64,000 nucleotides of DNA from Panagrolaimus kolymaensis (Eukaryota; Nematoda; Chromadorea; Rhabditida; Panagrolaimidae). Position numbers and translations under genes: made by a program. This document shows, in pieces, positions 36,201-47,437 of the stretch. Position 1 is the first letter of the stretch, and each line of letters starts with the position of its first letter. Under the pieces are notes generated by a model that did not search any database, had not been told where the DNA came from, and saw only the letters and a list, made by a program, of their open reading frames with translations. The DNA lies in contig JAJQJQ010000003.1 of NCBI GenBank assembly GCA_028622995.1, positions 1,240,001 through 1,304,000 on the forward strand, given 5' to 3'.

Positions 36201-37513
36201 ATGTGGAAGCAGCTGGACATGAAAATGATAATGCTTTCACCATCAATGTTCCCCTTGAAATCAAAGCTCAACTTTCTCTCGTTGGTCGAAGTAATCCACC
36301 GCAAGTGGATTATTCCGTTAAGAATCGCTCTGAAGCCGCTGATGCAACTTTTGATTTTGAAGTTGGCGAAGTTGTGAGCCATCTTTATCAAGTTATTAAT
36401 CGTGGTCCAAGTACCGTGAAGCGAGCAACATTGGATATATTTTGGCCGAGCTTTTCTGAAGAAGGAAAACATTTACTTTATCTCATTGATTTACCATTTG
36501 TTAGTGATCCTGGAAAAGCTGTTTGCAAACTTAAGCAAGGTCAAAATGTTAATCCTGAAAGTTTAACCATTTCAAATCAACATATTCCTACAGCTTCACC
36601 ATCTCCTATTGAAGATGACTCTCTTGAAGACGATGATGATGAAGTTCGTCGAGTTAATGTCGATGGCGAAGAGGAAGAATTTGAAACGGAAAAAGAAAGA
36701 TTTGAAGATGATGAAGATTATAAACGTAAAAAGCGAGGAAGCCACAATCAAAAACACAGAAGGCAAACAAGCAAAGGTGAAATGAAACAGGCTCGACAAC
36801 AAAAAGAAGCTATGAAACAAGCAGTAAAACTTGCAAAAGATGCAGGCCATGCTGTAGAATATCGAGGAAAGTTAAACCCTGCTGCAGTGAATTGTAATGC
36901 CATGAATTGCACTCAAATAACCTGCGATATTTCTGATCTTAAAGAAGATGATTTTGTTCTCATTGAAATTTTCTCTCGTGTTTGGACTAACACCCTTCTC
37001 GATGATGGAGCTTATGAAGCTGATATTTCATCGTTAGCTATTGTACAAGTCACTGAATTACCTCATACCACTACTTATCGACCTTTACCTCAAGTAGCTG
37101 CGGTATGTTTTAAAAAAGAGTTCTAAGGAGCGCCAGTCAATATTTACCTTTCGTTTATTCTTCCTTTTATAGGTTACAACCGATGTTAATCCTGTTGACA
37201 ATGAAGCAGAACAAAGTATACCATGGTGGCTTATACTGCTTGCAATACTTATAGCATTGTTAATTCTTGCATTGATTATTTTATGCTGTTGGAAGGTAAA
37301 ATTTTTGTTTATATTTCTGATTCAACAGAAAAGGATTCTAATCTTTTGTAATTTTTTTAGTGTGGTTTCTTCAAACGTGATCGACCACATTACGAAAAAG
37401 CGGAATTAAATAAAGGTGCAACCGCAACCAATGGTGATCATTATGCCGATAGTCAAGCTCGTTATGCTCCACCGCATACATATTCACCGGGTCGACATGG
37501 AACTCACGTATAA
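33275..37513 (+). CDS. pat-2: Integrin alpha subunit (PAT-2/alphaPS2-like)
   Basis: Ten exons (33275-33462, 33533-33651, 33912-34018, 34070-34397, 34445-34533, 34609-35288, 35340-35475, 35537-37102, 37173-37295, 37361-37513) encode 1162 residues. A signal peptide is followed by FG-GAP beta-propeller repeats with four calcium loops: [27 protein letters not shown] and DIDDNGYPD. The thigh and calf domains follow. Between the calves lies a highly acidic then basic stretch with furin-type sites ([16 protein letters not shown]), so the chain is probably cleaved into heavy and light parts. A single TM helix ([20 protein letters not shown]) precedes the conserved [10 protein letters not shown] tail, which holds the beta subunit clasp. 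There is no I-domain. GTWYWQG in the propeller favours the RGD-binding PAT-2/alphaPS2/alphaV group over laminin-type INA-1, but that choice is moderate in confidence. In C. elegans PAT-2 pairs with PAT-3 in muscle attachments. Confidence 0.9.
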
Positions 37514-38606
37514 AAAAACAAACGTGTCAAAAAATTACCTTCTGCCATCTTTGCCTTAATTCTTTTTATGTTTTTGTTTTTTATTTTTCTCCTTGCATTT
37601 AGCTGCTTTCTAATTCTTCTTCTTCTTCTTTGTTTATTCTACATTTATATTTTCGGGAGAAAGAATTTGGATTGGAAGCTTCTTAAATTTCACTAAATTT
37701 TTGTTTATCTCTCTCAAAGTCAATTTTTTATTTTTATCTCAAAAACACTGCCTTCCTTGTGCCACAAAAACCATGATTATTATTATTAATTTTAAAGGTG
37801 CCTTAAAATAAAAATCTTATCATCCTTTCTTTTTCCCCTTCGTCTCTCTGTATTATTAATATTTGTATTTAATTGATTTTTTCTTTAAATTTTTACTTTA
37901 CTTTTTATTACTATTACTGCCCAAAGAAAAAAAAATATTCTAAACGCTCAATTTTTCTTTTTTGCAATATTCTTGTTTGTTGTCTGTTTTTTGTTTTAAA
38001 AGAAAAATGTCACTAAAAAAGCTTTAAGTTTTCGTTTTTTTCTTCTTTCTCTTGTATCTGTTTTTAAGTAATTCGACACAGCTACTCTGACAGCTCTTTT
38101 TTTAAACTCGTATTTTTTTTAAGTATTATTGTTATTACTAAAAATAAACTTGCCATGATGTCCAAAATGAAGAAAAAAAGTTTTAAATAAAAATTATTAA
38201 AAAAATAGATATTGTTATCACTCATTATTATGTTAATTTTATTTGTCGTCAAAAGATTAAAAAACAGAGCAAAAAATGTGAAGAAAAGCCGCCGCTTTTT
38301 TAAACCAAAAAAAACGCTGACCACAAAAGCCTCTTTTTTGGCCGGCATATTTTTTTCTTTGTCAGTGTGAGAAAAAAACGTATTTTGAGAGAAAAATAAA
38401 AAGTAAGAAGCAGCACTAACAACAACAAACAACGGCATTTTGTTAATGCAGCCGACATTGGCATTGATGGCGGTGGTGGCGTAACCCCGGCCTTTTGCTC
38501 TCAAAACAAAAAAATTGGGAGAAAAAAGAAATCACAACTGCGCGCAATGTCTTTCTCTTTGCTGGTTTCATTTTTTTTGTTTTTGTTTGAAACAAATGTT
38601 TTTTTG

Positions 38607-38641
38607 GGGCCAGCGTGAGCGCGTAGCGCGAACGCTGGCCC
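38607..38641. repeat. GC-rich hairpin
   Basis: GGGCCAGCGT (38607-38616) and ACGCTGGCCC (38632-38641) form a perfect 10-bp stem with a GCGC-rich 15-nt loop in otherwise AT-rich DNA. The 12-mer AAGTTGAGTCGG just downstream (38642-38653) also occurs at 40694-40705 in the right arm of the large inverted repeat, suggesting a shared origin. Confidence 0.5.
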
Positions 38642-39956
38642 AAGTTGAGTCGGGAAAGGGAGCGCGCGATCTCTTTTTTTTTATCGGTTGATATATTCAT
38701 ATGTTTAATCATAACTTCTGGGGATGAAATTTTGCAGGCTTGTTAGTGGCCACCTATAGATTATATCTGTAAAGAAATCCAGCAAAAAAACCGTAAAAAT
38801 TGAGAGTAATTAAATAAATAATGTCCAAAAAAATAATGTCTGTCATTCTGTATGTCACAAATCCTAGCACGAAAATGACTCAAACGAAAGGTTTGCTTCA
38901 TTTGAATGTTTTTTTAATAGCTCTTTGTATCTTTTACGATATTTTTGAGATTAATTTTTTGATAAATTAAATATAAATAATCTAAATACAAACTTTAAAA
39001 TTTTTTACATTAACAACCGAGAAATTTTACATAGCACGAATATTTTTTAATATTTTTGTGTCTCATAAAGGTGCGATAATCGTTTTTGTTAATTTCGGAG
39101 GCTATTTTTATTAAGTCTGCTTTTTTTAAAGAATGAAGTAATCGATAGTCTTTTTTTCTGCATTTTTTACATTTAATTATTCATGTACTTGAGTTGACAT
39201 ATTTTTATCAAAATATATAAAAGGGTTTTTTACATTTTTAAATTTTAAATCGTGGATTTCAAGCTTTTTTGCTTTAACGTTTATAAAAATATAATTTTTT
39301 TGTTTAGCACGGTGGCTTTTTTCCGAGTTAAATTTCTAATAATATTCTCGAATAGGTTTTAAATTTAAATAATATGGTCCTTCACAGTAGTAGTTTATAA
39401 TTAAACATTTTCTTTCATACTAATGCATCTGTGTGTTTGCGATTTTTTTATTTATTAGCCATTAAAGAAAATAAAGATTAAGATTGAAAAATGCACAAAG
39501 GTTAAATTGAAAAGTTGGAACCAGATATCTTTGGTTAAAATTTAGTAAACTGAAAAGCACAGAAAATTGATAATGGATGTTAAGAAATTAAATTTGTCCT
39601 ATAGGAATCATATTTTTCAACTCCTCCAGCGGGGCATTTAGTACCGTCAGGTACTTATAACGATGCTTTTTTTTCATAAAGCACAATTTTCTTTTTTCCC
39701 CTTTTTTTACTAATCAAAACTAAAACGAAAAAAGAAGCAACTTTCTTTTTTTAAGTGCTAAATCATAAAAAGTTAGTGTAGTATATGTTAGTTAAACATT
39801 GTTATTTTCCCAATGGAGAAATCGGTCATTGAGAGAAGCTAAATGTTTAAAATTCACTAATAAATAAATATATATTCATCTCGCAATTTTCTTTTACTGA
39901 TATCGAAATTTTCACATTATTGGTATCAATCTCTTCGAGCTCAATAAAAGAATAGA

Positions 39957-40966
39957 AATCATTACTATTACAAGGCTAAAAGCCAAAAAAAGTTGAAGTT
40001 GAGTCTTAAATAAAAGAAAAGCGGGGCAATCAATACAAGCTCAAGTCAATAAAAGCATGGCAATCAAGAAAAGTTTGAGTCAATAAAAGCAGGGCAATCA
40101 TTACTATTACAAGGCTAAAAGCCAAAAAAAGTGGAAGTTGAGTTTTAAAGTCAATAAAAGCATGGCAATCAATACAAGCTCAAGTCAATAAAAGCATGGC
40201 AATCTCTAAGATTCACGCCGACTCAACTTCGCGGCCCAAAAAAAATTTTCTCTCCTCTCTTTTTATAAATAGCTTTTATAAATATTTACTGTAACTAATA
40301 ATTTAAAAGAACCTTCTTAATTAGTTAATTCATGCTAATTCATACTAAGCTCCTGTTTTTTATCAGTTCATCTCTTAAATCTCTTTCCATTATTTTTTAA
40401 TATAATTTTTTCAAATGTGATACTGTTGGTAGATCAATGTGTTAAAAATATTAAAGCCTGTTATCTATTTTTTGAAATTATATTCCACTTAATTTGCTTT
40501 TCCAATAATAAAATTTACACATTTAAAAATTAATTTTTTATCGTTTTTTAGTTTTTTTTAATAATTGAGGCCCATTTTATTCCAGTATGATCTTAACACG
40601 AAGTTTATAAATTGCCTATTTCTTCGATAAAATGGAAACAATTAAAATTTAGTCAAGCTTCATTTTTTCTTTCAAAATTTTTTTTGGGCCGCGAAGTTGA
40701 GTCGGCGTGAATCTTAGAGATTGTCATGCTTTTATTGACTTGAGCTTGTATTGATTGCCATGCTTTTATTGACTTTAAAACTCAACTTCCACCTTTTTTG
40801 GCTTTTAGCCTTGTAATAGTAATGATTGCCCTGCTTTTATTGACTCAAACTTTTCTTGATTGCCATGCTTTTATTGACTTGAGCTTGTATTGATTGCCCC
40901 GCTTTTCTTTTATTTAAGACTCAACTTCAACTTTTTTTGGCTTTTAGCCTTGTAATAGTAATGATT
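39957..40966. mobile_element. Foldback-type element: 293-bp inverted arms, 424-bp spacer
   Basis: The left arm 39957-40249 and right arm 40674-40966 have equal length and are nearly perfect reverse complements (only scattered single mismatches, for example CAACTTCCACC against CAACTTCCACT). Each arm is built from internal direct repeats: a unit beginning AATCATTACTATTACAAGGC occurs twice, at 39957 and 40096, and CAATAAAAGCATGGCAATC recurs several times. The spacer is AT-rich without an open frame of note. Arms of repeated units around a unique middle are typical of foldback (FB) transposons. No clear target-site duplication was found. Confidence 0.75.
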
Positions 40967-42092
40967 CCTCTTTCATTTATGTCTTTTTTGTTCAACCGGA
41001 AAGAACCATTTGCCATATTTTTTCCGCCAATCCCATTTTAAAAAAAGTTTGCGCGCTATTAATTTTTATTTTTTTTTTCGCGTTCGATTAAATCGATCCC
41101 TTTTGTATGCGTTTCTTTTCTTCCGGTTGGTAAATTTCAAAAGTTACCCCAAATGACTCATTTTTTGACATAATCAAACTTGACAAAGTAATAAAAATAA
41201 TATTAAAAAGTTTTTTTAGCTCCCAAAAAATTTCCGTAAATTAAAATTTAACTTTAAGTTTTTTTTAGCTTCGTGGTTTTTTAAAGGTTTTTTTTATTGC
41301 GGTATTTTTTTACTTCTTTTTTTTTTGAGAGAGATATACACGCCTTTATATTATCCCATTTCTTTGTTAGTCGCACATTCTTTCTCAATATAATCGCCAT
41401 CAAAATAAAAAACTTTGTGTCTTTTTTCTCAAAAGAAGGCGACGAACCACTGCCATCGGTTGTTGGTTCGGCGGTGGCGGTTTTGTTATTCCCCATCCAT
41501 TCTTCTTCATTATATTGAGCCGCAGCATCATTGGCGACTTGGCAGAGAGTTCATTCAACTAACTTACAATTTTCTTATATTCCCGTGCTGCATATTTTCC
41601 CCCGTTATTCCCGTTGATGATGTTTAGCGATCAACCAAGAAATGGACGACAAACGACGACGTCTTACACTTCGAGTAACGGACTGACAAACAAAACAAAA
41701 AAAAAATAACAGCGGCAACTAAGAGAAAAATTTTGCCTGGCGGTATTCATCGTCAGTTCGTGGATGGATATTACTGAGCTGATGTTGCTCATCCTTTATC
41801 CATCCCCTCTCTGATTTGGTGCTCAAACTTTACGCTTTTATTTTTTATTATCGCTTCAATATTTAACTCCTCTCTTTTTTTGTTTTATCGAACAAAAACA
41901 TTTGCGTAAAAATCATTTTTTTCATTCAATTGTAAATTTTTGTTTCCCGCGCTGACATTTATTATTTTCTTTATGTTATTGAAAAAAAATTAAAATTCCT
42001 TTAGACGAACAGTTAGTTATTTGTTGCGGTTGCATTTTGGACCTTTGCAAGAAAAACGTCTTGTCTCTTTTTGACTGGGCTGCAGCAGCATC

Positions 42093-44512
42093 ATGAACGC
42101 AATAAACAAATGTGCAAGAGAAGGATGTGGAAAAACGGTTTATCCATTGGAAGAGCTCAAATGCCTTGATAAGGTAAGAAATGCCTTTTTAATATTACTA
42201 TTTCTAAATCTCCTACAGAATTATTTTTCCATTAAATAAATTAAATATTTATTTTTAATAAAAAAAATTTTTGTAGGTTTGGCATAAACAATGTTTCAAA
42301 TGCACTGTTTGTGGAATGACTTTGAACATGAAAACTTATAAAGGGTATAATAAAATGCCATATTGTGATCCACATTATCCCAAAACCGTTGCAACGGCGG
42401 TTGTTGAAACTCCAGAAATGAAAAGACTTCAAGAAAACACTAAATATCAATCACAGGTAAATTCCATTTTTTGTCGTTGTTGCTATTTTTTAAAGGTTAA
42501 AAATTACACCTGCAACAAAAAACGATGTTTTTCGATTGAATTTTTTTTTGTTGTTTAAATTTTTTCTTTCTTTCCAATTGATGCATTGCCAAATGCCAGT
42601 GGGCATTGTTATTCGCTATTTTTTTTCTTTTTTAATTTTATTTCTTTCTGTTACAACTAACTTTGATCAACAACATATCCGCCGCAATAGAAAAAAATAA
42701 TTCTTTCCTTTGGACAGCCGCCACCGTTCCCAACAGCATTTTTTCTTTGTATTAAATCAGTTTATATTTTGCTGCCAGGTGTTTTAAAGAAATAAGAAAA
42801 AAAATTTAATAGAGAGAGGGAAAATAAGAAACTAATTGAAGATACTTAAGCTTTATCACATTTTTTCTTCTTCCACCCACTTTTTTGCAATATAATCATC
42901 AACAAAAAAACATGCACCAAAAATCTAAAAATAAACCACATAAAAAGAGATTTCTTAATTAAAAATCAATTTCATCAAAAAATAATTTTGGAGGAGGATA
43001 ATCCTTTGAAAAAAAAGAAGATGAATCACCCAACAGCAAAAGTTTTAAATTACAGGTCAAATACCACGCAGAATATGAAAAAATGAAGGGCCAAAAGATA
43101 GATATCATGGATGATCCAGAAATGACCCGACATAAACAAAATTCTAAAGTTCAATCAAATGTTCAATATCATGGAGATATTGAAAAGAAAAAGCATCAAG
43201 AGGAGCAACGACCTAAAGATGAAGTAGTTAATACTGTTCCATCATCAAGTGAGTATTATTTTCATCCAATTAAGGTTACAATTTATGATAATAAAACAAC
43301 GCTTTAAAACAGTTTGCTCTTACTTTCTTTTTTTCTATCAATTAGAGCTTTGCTTTATTTTTATTAACCATGACTTTCTTTCTAAAGTGCAAAAAAATAA
43401 AATTTAGACTTCTATTTTCTATCTCTTTCCACATTTTTCCATCAAAAAAAGTTTATATCAACACAAATTTTTAGAAAGCTTACTTTAATGTTTTTACAAA
43501 AAATCTGTTTCATGTTGCTAACCTTTTTCCTGCTTTTTTACCTTTCTTTCTTTTTTCCATTAACAAAGCTTGATAACTTTTTTAGCTTCTTACTACTCGA
43601 CATCTAGTAATAGTAACCAAAATATAAATGATCCATATCCTAACAACAAATCAACAAATGAATTTTATAATAACGACCATCCGTCTATAAACTATTCACC
43701 TTACAGTAATAATCAATTATCAGAAGCAGCTCAATCAGGTACACTTATTTATTCAACGGAAAAAGGCGGAACAGGTAAAAAATATTGTGAGCGTAGTTTT
43801 TTTCGGTGTGCTGTGTTTGTTTCAAAAAAATCTATATATTAACATTCAAAAAAATTTATTTTGGATTTTAAAGATATACAAAAATGTGCTTAATTTCAGT
43901 AAATGCAACACCTAAAAATGTTGGAAGTATTGCTGATTATGATCCTATGAATGGTGAATGGGGATCTGCTGCTGCAAGTAAAAATGCCGAAAAAATCGGT
44001 TAGTAAATAAATAAAAAGCATGAGACTTAAAATGAAACGCATTTTAAAAACATAACCAAAATCTGTAAAGTTTTCTAAATAATTAAAGCCTCAATTCGTC
44101 CAAATATTCGCGTTTCTTAAAGACAAATTTTTACCAAAATAATATTTTTATAGAAGCCGCTCTCAGCAGTGGTCCAAAGAAAACAAAAACTACCACCAAA
44201 AAGAAGGAAACCACAACGGAGAGTGCAGCAGCTGAAACACAAGAAGCTGCTCCAACTACGACTTCAGCAACTTCAAAATCATCAACAAAAGATGACAAAA
44301 ATACGGGTTTCACGGTTCGAGCCTTATATGATTATAATGCAGCAGATAAAGATGAAGTTGGCTTCTTGGAAGGCGATGTAATTGTAAATTGTCAAAAAGT
44401 TGATGAAGGATGGATAACTGGTACCGTTCAAAGAACTTTAACATGGGGAATGCTTCCAGCAAATTATGTTGAGAAAATTGTTCAACCTACTGGAAGATTC
44501 AAGCTTCATTGA
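42093..44512 (+). CDS. LASP1: LASP-type LIM, nebulin-repeat and SH3 protein
   Basis: Six exons (42093-42173, 42277-42456, 43056-43248, 43586-43774, 43900-43998, 44154-44512) give 366 residues. A single N-terminal LIM domain ([34 protein letters not shown]; zinc ligands in place) is followed by two nebulin-type actin-binding repeats ([20 protein letters not shown] and [20 protein letters not shown]). A Ser/Asn-rich then Lys/Thr/Ala-rich linker leads to a C-terminal SH3 domain ([37 protein letters not shown]). This is exactly the LASP1/LASP2 order; C. elegans has one such gene. The proteins localise to actin filaments and focal adhesions, in nematodes likely muscle attachments. Exon 4 has a second donor at 43739 that keeps the same phase and would drop 12 residues. 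Confidence 0.93.
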
Positions 44513-45864
44513 TCCGACCAAGAAGAACAACATAAAGAAGAAAAAAAACTGACAAAGTATAATAATCCCGCCATTATCGGTGCTATGATCCAAAAAAATG
44601 TCCCCCATATTTTTCTTTTCTACTTATTTCTTTGTAACAAAATTAATTTACAATAAAATCAAATTTATTGCTCACATACATGTGTCAATATAATAATAAT
44701 TTTAAATACAACTATATATAATTATACAATATAAAAGTAGTAAAATTATCGCTTGCCACCACATGAAGCTTTTCCCAGTCGTATGGAAATTTTTGAGCGT
44801 TCATGCAACTCATTGATTTGGTGATTTAAATAAATGCTACGAGTGACTTTTTATCTTGTTTTTGAAGTCAAATGTTCTCAAAATTACTTATGGGAAAAAG
44901 AGTTATGAATTTTTTAATGAAAAATTTTTTTATTTATACATTTTGAACGTTGAGCAAAAATATAAAATAGAGGCAAGAAAAAAATTATACATATATTCTT
45001 CTTGAAGAGACCGGTATTGTTTAGGTAAAATTATTGGAGCTATTATAGTTTGATTTAGGCTTGAATCATCATGGAAGGTTTATGTAAGGAAAGGATCAAG
45101 CTTGTGGGATTTCTTCATATATGGCACTTTTGACATTGTTTGTGGTTTCTCCATTCTAAAAATTATGATTGTTTAGAATTAAATTTTTAGATTAATTTGT
45201 GAGGGATGTAACTAATATTTTGTTGCTATTTGCGTTTAAAATTTGCAATATTTTTTGAATCGTTAAACTTCAACGTCTGCTATTTTTATTTTCCTAAGTT
45301 ATCTAAGAAAGAAAATGTTTGCAAAATTTTAGGCTTCTATTTTTAGAAACTCTTACGAAGGATGTATTTTCCTTGCAAAAAAAAAACTCAAAAACCAAAC
45401 ATTATTATTTATCCCGGATGTCATCGAGGATTTTGCAGATTTAGAAGGTTAAAATTTTTGATGTCTTTGATTCTTTTTTGACTAACTTTGAATTATTAAA
45501 ATTTGTGTTTGCTAAGTTTTTTACTTAATTTTTGAGTCACATATTTTTATGGATGGGAAAAAACTAAAATAAAAATATTTTAATTAATTCTCAGAACTAA
45601 GAGTTTTATTATGTACTTAAAAAGCCATAAAAATCTCAATGAATCATTCTTATATTAGTCTTTTGCACTATTAAGATTTTAATCAAAATATTGCTTATTT
45701 TAAAAAGAAAAAGCTTTTTGAGTTATTTGTTCGTAATTTTAAACAAAATACAAATAGCATTAAAAAAATCAGCTGAAAAGTATTGGTTTTGGTATCAGTT
45801 AAGTTGGTTTAGGGTAAATAAAAGATTAAATTAAACTGACACAAAGCACAAAATAAAAAAACAA
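44513..45864. other. Intergenic, convergent 3' ends
   Basis: AT-rich DNA between the LASP gene and the class A receptor gene, with an AATAAA-like signal at about 44653. No gene or repeat seen. Confidence 0.5.
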
Positions 45865-47437
45865 TTAAACAATTGAAGCTCCTCTTCCTTGTTGGCTTAT
45901 TATGGATGATGAAGGACGTAGTTGAATGGACGAATAATTTTCTTTATTGGAATATAATTGTTCCGCATCATATCGATTTGTTTTAGGAAATAACCGATTT
46001 AACCAGGAACCCTTTAAAAATAAAAGCTTTGTGAAAAAAATAGTGAATTGAGAAAAACAAGCGGGTAAAAAAATATGTATATAGAAAGAAGCCGTAAAAA
46101 AATTTTTAAAAATCGAATTTTAAGGATCAACTTACTTTGGAAAAACTATAAGTTATTTCACAGGTCCTCGCTGTTATGTTTCTTTTTTTAGTTTTTTCAC
46201 ATGCAAGTAATGAAGTTATTTTGGCTCGGAACTTCTTTGAGAATAATGTGTAAAGAAGTGGGTTACAAGCGCTACACGTCATCGCTAGAGCATTCATAAC
46301 CAGGACTACCTCGTATGGAATGTGTAAAACCACATTGAAAATACCCCTAAAAATATAACTTTTGAACTTGGTGGATTTTTTAAAAAGATTTCTTACTTGG
46401 ATAAAAATATCCCTTGAATAGGTGAATAACAAATAAAATATACGCATACACAAGCGACAAGCATTTTAACAACATTTCGACGCATAATTAGAGCTTCTGA
46501 CCTAGCAGATGCATCTCCAAGTGATGTGTTTTCTATAAAAAAAGAATATTTTATTTATTTATGCAAATTCGAAAATAGATGCCAAAGTGCTAGGGTGTAT
46601 TTACTAACCTTCGTAAAGTTGTCGATTTTTTGACCAAAGAACACAACAAACTTTACTGTAAAGAAGAATAAAAATTATGCATGGTAGAAAATAAAAGCTT
46701 GCAAATTCAATCCATTTATAATTTGTCCAAAATGGAGTATGCATTTGGCGATTGGCACAAACACGAGCTAAAAATAATAAAATAAATAAATAAAATTTCA
46801 AAGATTATTTAATTTTAAGAGTAAAGCTTAAAGCTTACAAGTTGGACGTTTTTCATTAAATAAAGCATATGGAAATGCAAAAAGAAATACAAAAACCCAT
46901 GTACAAATTATTGTAACTAAAATATTATTTCTTGAACATAATCGACGAGCATGCATTGGATATACAATTGCAATATATCTAAAAATCCAATAATCATTAG
47001 TTTTAAGGACCACTTTTTAGACAGAATTTACCTTTCAATGCAAACAATTAATTGAGTTAAAATGGAAGTAAATAAAAACACATTCCAAGTATCTAGCTAT
47101 CGGACATAGAATAGTAGGAAATATCCATGCTGGGTATCCAATAATTATGGTAGGCGTCCATTCAACCATGGTAGTTATTAAATTAAGTGCGTCAGCTACC
47201 GCCTGAAAGAAAAAATAAAACAAAGTTAGTCACCTTTTAATTTAAACCAATGTTATTTTAATTAAATTAAACTATTACCAAATTAAGTAATAGCATATTC
47301 ATAACACTTTTACGCATTTTTCGATCTGTGCTTATTGCAATTATAACAATTATATTTCCTATCAATCCCACGGTAGTTAATGTAACAAAAAGGGAACCAA
47401 AAAATGTTGCGGATGGCAGTGATACTAATCGTTTCAT
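45865..47437 (-). CDS. Class A (peptide-type) GPCR with apparent frameshift in TM3
   Basis: Seven minus-strand exons: 47437-47279, 47202-47032, 46978-46839, 46767-46609, 46532-46397, 46346-46136 and 46011-45865, about 373 residues. Family hallmarks are clear: TM1 GNIIVIIAI, TM2 LLLNLAVADAL, TM3 Cys (LCPIARYLEC), an ERY version of DRY (CIERYIAIVYP), TM6 FICYSPIQG and TM7 CNPLLYTLF (NPxxY). TM5 begins WIEFASFYFLPCIIFILLYS. Exon 2 is 171 bp where phases demand 3n+2: the frame is lost in a T run at about 47075-47085, between GAATGTG and TTTTTA. All splice sites and the rest of the frame are intact. The extracellular N-terminus is very short, just behind a TTTTTTAG acceptor. The ligand is probably a neuropeptide; the subfamily is not identified. 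Confidence 0.8.

Larger units (their letters stand above)
37514..42092. other. Intergenic region with repeats
   Basis: About 4.6 kb between the integrin gene and the LASP gene. It holds the integrin 3' UTR, a GC-rich hairpin (38607-38641) and a 1-kb inverted repeat (39957-40966). The last few hundred bases form the LASP promoter and 5' UTR. No further coding sequence was recognised. Confidence 0.5.

Noticed and set aside
35046..36850. Several antisense open frames over the integrin gene
   Set aside because: They are shadows of the strongly coding plus strand.
38082..38712. Overlapping minus-strand open frames (140 and 89 codons)
   Set aside because: Phe/Lys-rich translation of T/A tracts; includes the GC-rich hairpin; no domain or consistent splice sites.
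39957..40966. Repeated units suggesting a CRISPR-like array
   Set aside because: The repeats are arranged as inverted arms without regular unique spacers, in a eukaryotic genome; a foldback transposon explains them.
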